A stretch of DNA of 64,000 nt from Humulus lupulus. Taxonomy: Eukaryota; Streptophyta; Magnoliopsida; Rosales; Cannabaceae. Below the pieces are notes generated by a model, which was not told the origin of the DNA, searched no databases, and saw only the letters and a list, made by a program, of their open reading frames with translations. Of this stretch, positions 61,450 through 64,000 are shown one piece after another. The position numbers and the translations under genes are program-made. Position 1 is the stretch's first letter. Each line of letters begins with the position of its first letter. Location: NCBI RefSeq assembly GCF_963169125.1, contig NC_084802.1, positions 27,657,107 to 27,721,106 of the forward strand, given 5' to 3'.

Positions 61450-64000
61450 TACAAAATCAACTTTTTAAAATCCCCTTCTTCTTCTTTCTTCTCTCTTGGC
61501 CGAAACTCCAAGGCTTCTCCTTCTCTTGGCCGAAACTTCAAGGGACTCCAAGAGGAAGTTCTTCATTTCCTCAAGCAATCTCCAAGAAAATCAAGGGTTC
61601 TCCAAAGTTGGGTAAGTCTTCTCCTCCATGCTCTCATATTGTTGTTATTTTCTTCAAAAACTTCATGAAAAAAAAAATGTTGTGGCCGAAACCCCATTGG
61701 GAGTTTTTTCTTGAATTTGTTCATGAATCTTATAGATATAATGTGTTGGGTGACTATTTTGATGATGTTTGTATTATGGGTAACCCAACATTATCCTCAA
61801 TTTCATAAGAATTTCAAGAAAAATAGGTCAATTTAGTATAAACCATGATTGTGGGTTTTGGGGTTTTTGATGGCATGGAGGGTTTCAAGAACATTGATGA
61901 ACTTCACAATTTTCTTATTTTGATCTTGTGATTGTGTGTTTTGGATGAGGAAACATGTTCATGTTAGGGAGTTCAAGCTTTTATTTTTGGCTATAGGAGC
62001 ATAGGGGTTTTATGGTGAGATTTTGGGGGTATGGTTAGAGACATGGTCGATCGGCCACTGTCTTTTTTCCTTGTATACATGTGGTCCGATCGGACCACAT
62101 ATAGTCTTCTCGGGCCAATAAGCATTCATCTCCTCGGACACTTGATGCCGATCGGATCTCCTCGGATGCGCTCGGTTCGGATGCAGGCGGATAGGCACGG
62201 TTCGCTAAAACCAGGCCTATGTTACTCCTCGGACGCACGGTTTCCGATCGGACACGCATCGGGCTCCCCACGGGCGTGTTGGGCTTGAACTCACACGGCT
62301 TGGCATCATGCCAAGCATGGTTTACTGTCATGATCTCCTCGGACATGGGGTGTCCGACCGAACACACCCATGATCTCCTCGAATGTGCCTGCTGGGGAGA
62401 CACACGACTGGCCACGCATCTCCTCGGGCCTAGGATGTCCGATCGGACACACCCCACTAGCTCCTCTTCGGACGCTGGGCTTGGACACAGATGGATAGGC
62501 ACACACACACACTTGGAAGCTTCTCATCGAACACATGGTGTCTGACCGGACACTTGAATTGCTTCTCGGATGGCTTGCTTGGATGCACACGGCTGGCCAC
62601 GCATATCCTCGGACACATGGTGTCCGACCGGACAGCTCCTCGCACGCACCCCTTGGATGCATATGGCTGGCCACGTATCTCCTCGGGCCTAGGGTGTCCG
62701 ACCGGACATGCCCAATAGCCCCTCGTCGGACGCCAAGCACTTGGACACTTTTAGGAAATTTTAAACATTTTTAGGCACTTTCAAGCACTAAAATTATTTT
62801 TTCCCATGCATGCTATATTTTTACCACTTAGATAAATTTTTCTAAGTATAAAAATAAATTTTGTTCTTGTTGAATTTTATCTGTATGGTTACTCACCTCC
62901 CCATTTTTTATTTATTTTTGTAGATGAATCGCTTTGACTATAGGGGAGGTGACAACCATACGGACTCTGATACATCTATCCCGTAGTCAATCGAGACTCC
63001 TCAAAGCAGCGATTCCTCATCAAAATCTTCCACCAGTCGTACTCCTGAGGATTTCCTCCGTCGCTTCAAGCATATCCTTCCCCGTTCAGCCTTGTATTTC
63101 CTTCACGAGGAACAGTTTCTTCAACAAGCTGCATAGTCGACCATGAGGGTGAAGAAATCCAATAGACTCCCCTAGGACCAAGATCCACAGGTTGCCCGCA
63201 GAGCGGTGCAAAAGGTGGTGAAACACAATGAGGCCCATACTAAAACTTCTTCGAGATCACCCTCTCAGGAGTTTGCCACCGAGGTCCAGCACTTGGCCAT
63301 TCAAAAACCACAGAAGGGAAGAGAAGAAGCACCTTCCTGGTTCACTGCCCAGCCTTCAAAACTCAATCCCGGGATGTTCTACAAACACATCCAAGCTTTG
63401 GGTTTGAGTGGGGTGAACGTGACATGTCCGGGCCCTCATCAGAGAGCCAACAGGCCCGGCGGAGCATACTGCGCCTGGTCCAGGCACCATATCCACGCAG
63501 GAGCGACACTCCCACTACACCCCTATTTTCGGTCTATAGCGGATTATTTCAACGTCTCCCCTTTCCAGATCGCACCGAATAGGGTCCAGGTGTTTTCCAC
63601 GCTGTATATTCTCTACTTTCTACAAGGTTGGGACGAGCCCACTCCTCATGAGGTACACTATTTGTTCGACTTCAGGACTAACCACAGCCACAAGAACACA
63701 GGTTTCTTTCACCTCTTTCACAGGCAAAAGGGGATTAAATACCTTAGTGGTATCGCACACAAGTCAAACCCTGGGAAATATTACATAGAGTATTTCCTCA
63801 CATCAAACATCAAGGCCAACAACTTGGCTTTTACACATGCGGGTCCGTTCCAGCAACCCTTGCCTACTCAAGGGATGTTCAAGCGAGCGAAGGTGTTGGC
63901 TAACATGAGTAGCGAGGAGAAAGACGTGAAAAGTTTGGTCACTATAGATTACCTCTAGATGGTGGGCCTGATACCGTGTAACCAAAATATCACGGTGGAA
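61450..64000 (+). pseudogene. Tat D antisense gene, transposase_28-like (3' end beyond window)
   Basis: Exon 1 (about 61450-61611) is non-coding and contains a repeated CTTGGCCGAAACT. Intron 1 is 61612-62923. The ATG at 62924 follows TTTTTGTAG. From there one frame runs to the window end, interrupted only by TAG stops (near 62984, 63134, 63174 and 63957). It has a Ser-rich N-terminus, then SWFTAQPSKLNPGMFYKHIQ. The domain block includes CAWSRHHIHAGATLPLHPYF and FRSIADYFN, then LPTQGMFKRAKVLANMSSEE. It parallels the Tat C gene (CAWTRSAIRSGALLPLHPYF), so both descend from one spliced gene antisense to gag-pol. Function unknown; a nucleic-acid or chromatin role is only conjecture. Confidence 0.83.
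61612..62923 (+). other. Intron 1 of the Tat D antisense gene, filled with a palindromic array
   Basis: The donor is GTAAGTCT at 61612 and the acceptor TTTTTGTAG ends at 62923; length 1,312 bp. From about 62040 to 62740 it holds diverged units based on CTCCTCGGACACATGGTGT and GTCCGACCGGACA, alternating with GGCTGGCCACGCATCTCCTC. A 22 bp perfect palindrome with core GTGGTCCGATCGGACCAC lies at 62079-62100. Open frames on both strands here are by-products of the GC-rich repeats. Confidence 0.75.

Larger units (their letters stand above)
60104..64000 (-). mobile_element. Tat D: 3' end of a second Tat-type element (continues beyond window)
   Basis: The 3' LTR (61196-60104, minus) is followed on the right by a polypurine tract and a + strand antisense gene arranged exactly as in Tat C. 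Pol and gag would lie beyond 64000. Its LTR resembles the solo LTR at 31399 more than the Tat C LTR. It abuts the start of Tat C gag. Either it inserted into the Tat C leader, or the two elements were joined by recombination. Confidence 0.8.

Noticed and set aside
62031..62774. Several 60-157 codon frames on both strands
   Set aside because: They lie wholly within the GC-rich intron array; composition is dictated by the repeat unit.

Overview
This window is nuclear DNA of a flowering plant. Nearly every base belongs to layered LTR retrotransposons of plant lineages (Ty1/copia, Ty3/gypsy Athila, Tat and Tekay/Del). Long LTRs, chromodomain integrase, tRNA-primed binding sites, intron-bearing antisense genes and heavy stop-codon decay all fit a repeat-rich eudicot pericentromere or intergenic region. 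The overall look resembles Rosales/Cannabaceae repeats, but that is a guess. I found no intact single-copy host gene, no tRNA or rRNA gene and no CRISPR array.

Layout. 1-1622: right part of a + strand gypsy-type LTR that interrupts the next element. 1623-6677: truncated - strand Athila element (5' LTR, PBS, gag, broken protease, dead RT). 6678-7507: AT-rich spacer. 7508-19269: degenerate - strand copia element (Copia A) split inside RT/RNase H by a + strand gag-only element (9159-13727, TSD ACTAC). 19270-20732: spacer. 20738-30973: complete - strand SIRE-like copia element (Copia B, TSD GTATA) with an extra env-position ORF. 31399-32708: + strand solo LTR (TSD GTAGG). 33260-60103: large - strand Tat element (Tat C) whose parts are separated by a solo LTR (39625-42030, TSD CCCCT), a complete Tekay element (46754-56289, TSD GGTGC) and a damaged LTR (56755-58973). 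60104-64000: 3' LTR and antisense gene of a second Tat-type element (Tat D) running off the window.

How the parts relate. The gag-only element, the solo LTR at 31399, Tat C and Tat D belong to one LTR superfamily (TGTTATCCC...GGTCAACA). It has a TATA box set in a hairpin and a hypervariable minisatellite slot. The gag-only element and Tat C also share a gag family, so a Tat C-like element is the natural candidate for mobilising it.

The most interesting system is the antisense gene inside both Tat elements. It is read on the + strand, opposite to gag-pol, from its own TATA-like box just inside the polypurine tract. It has a non-coding first exon, a long first intron filled with element-specific minisatellites, a transposase_28-like domain, and (in Tat C) a C-terminal coiled coil. 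Both copies are now broken by stops or frameshifts, but the shared exon-intron layout shows it was once a real spliced gene.
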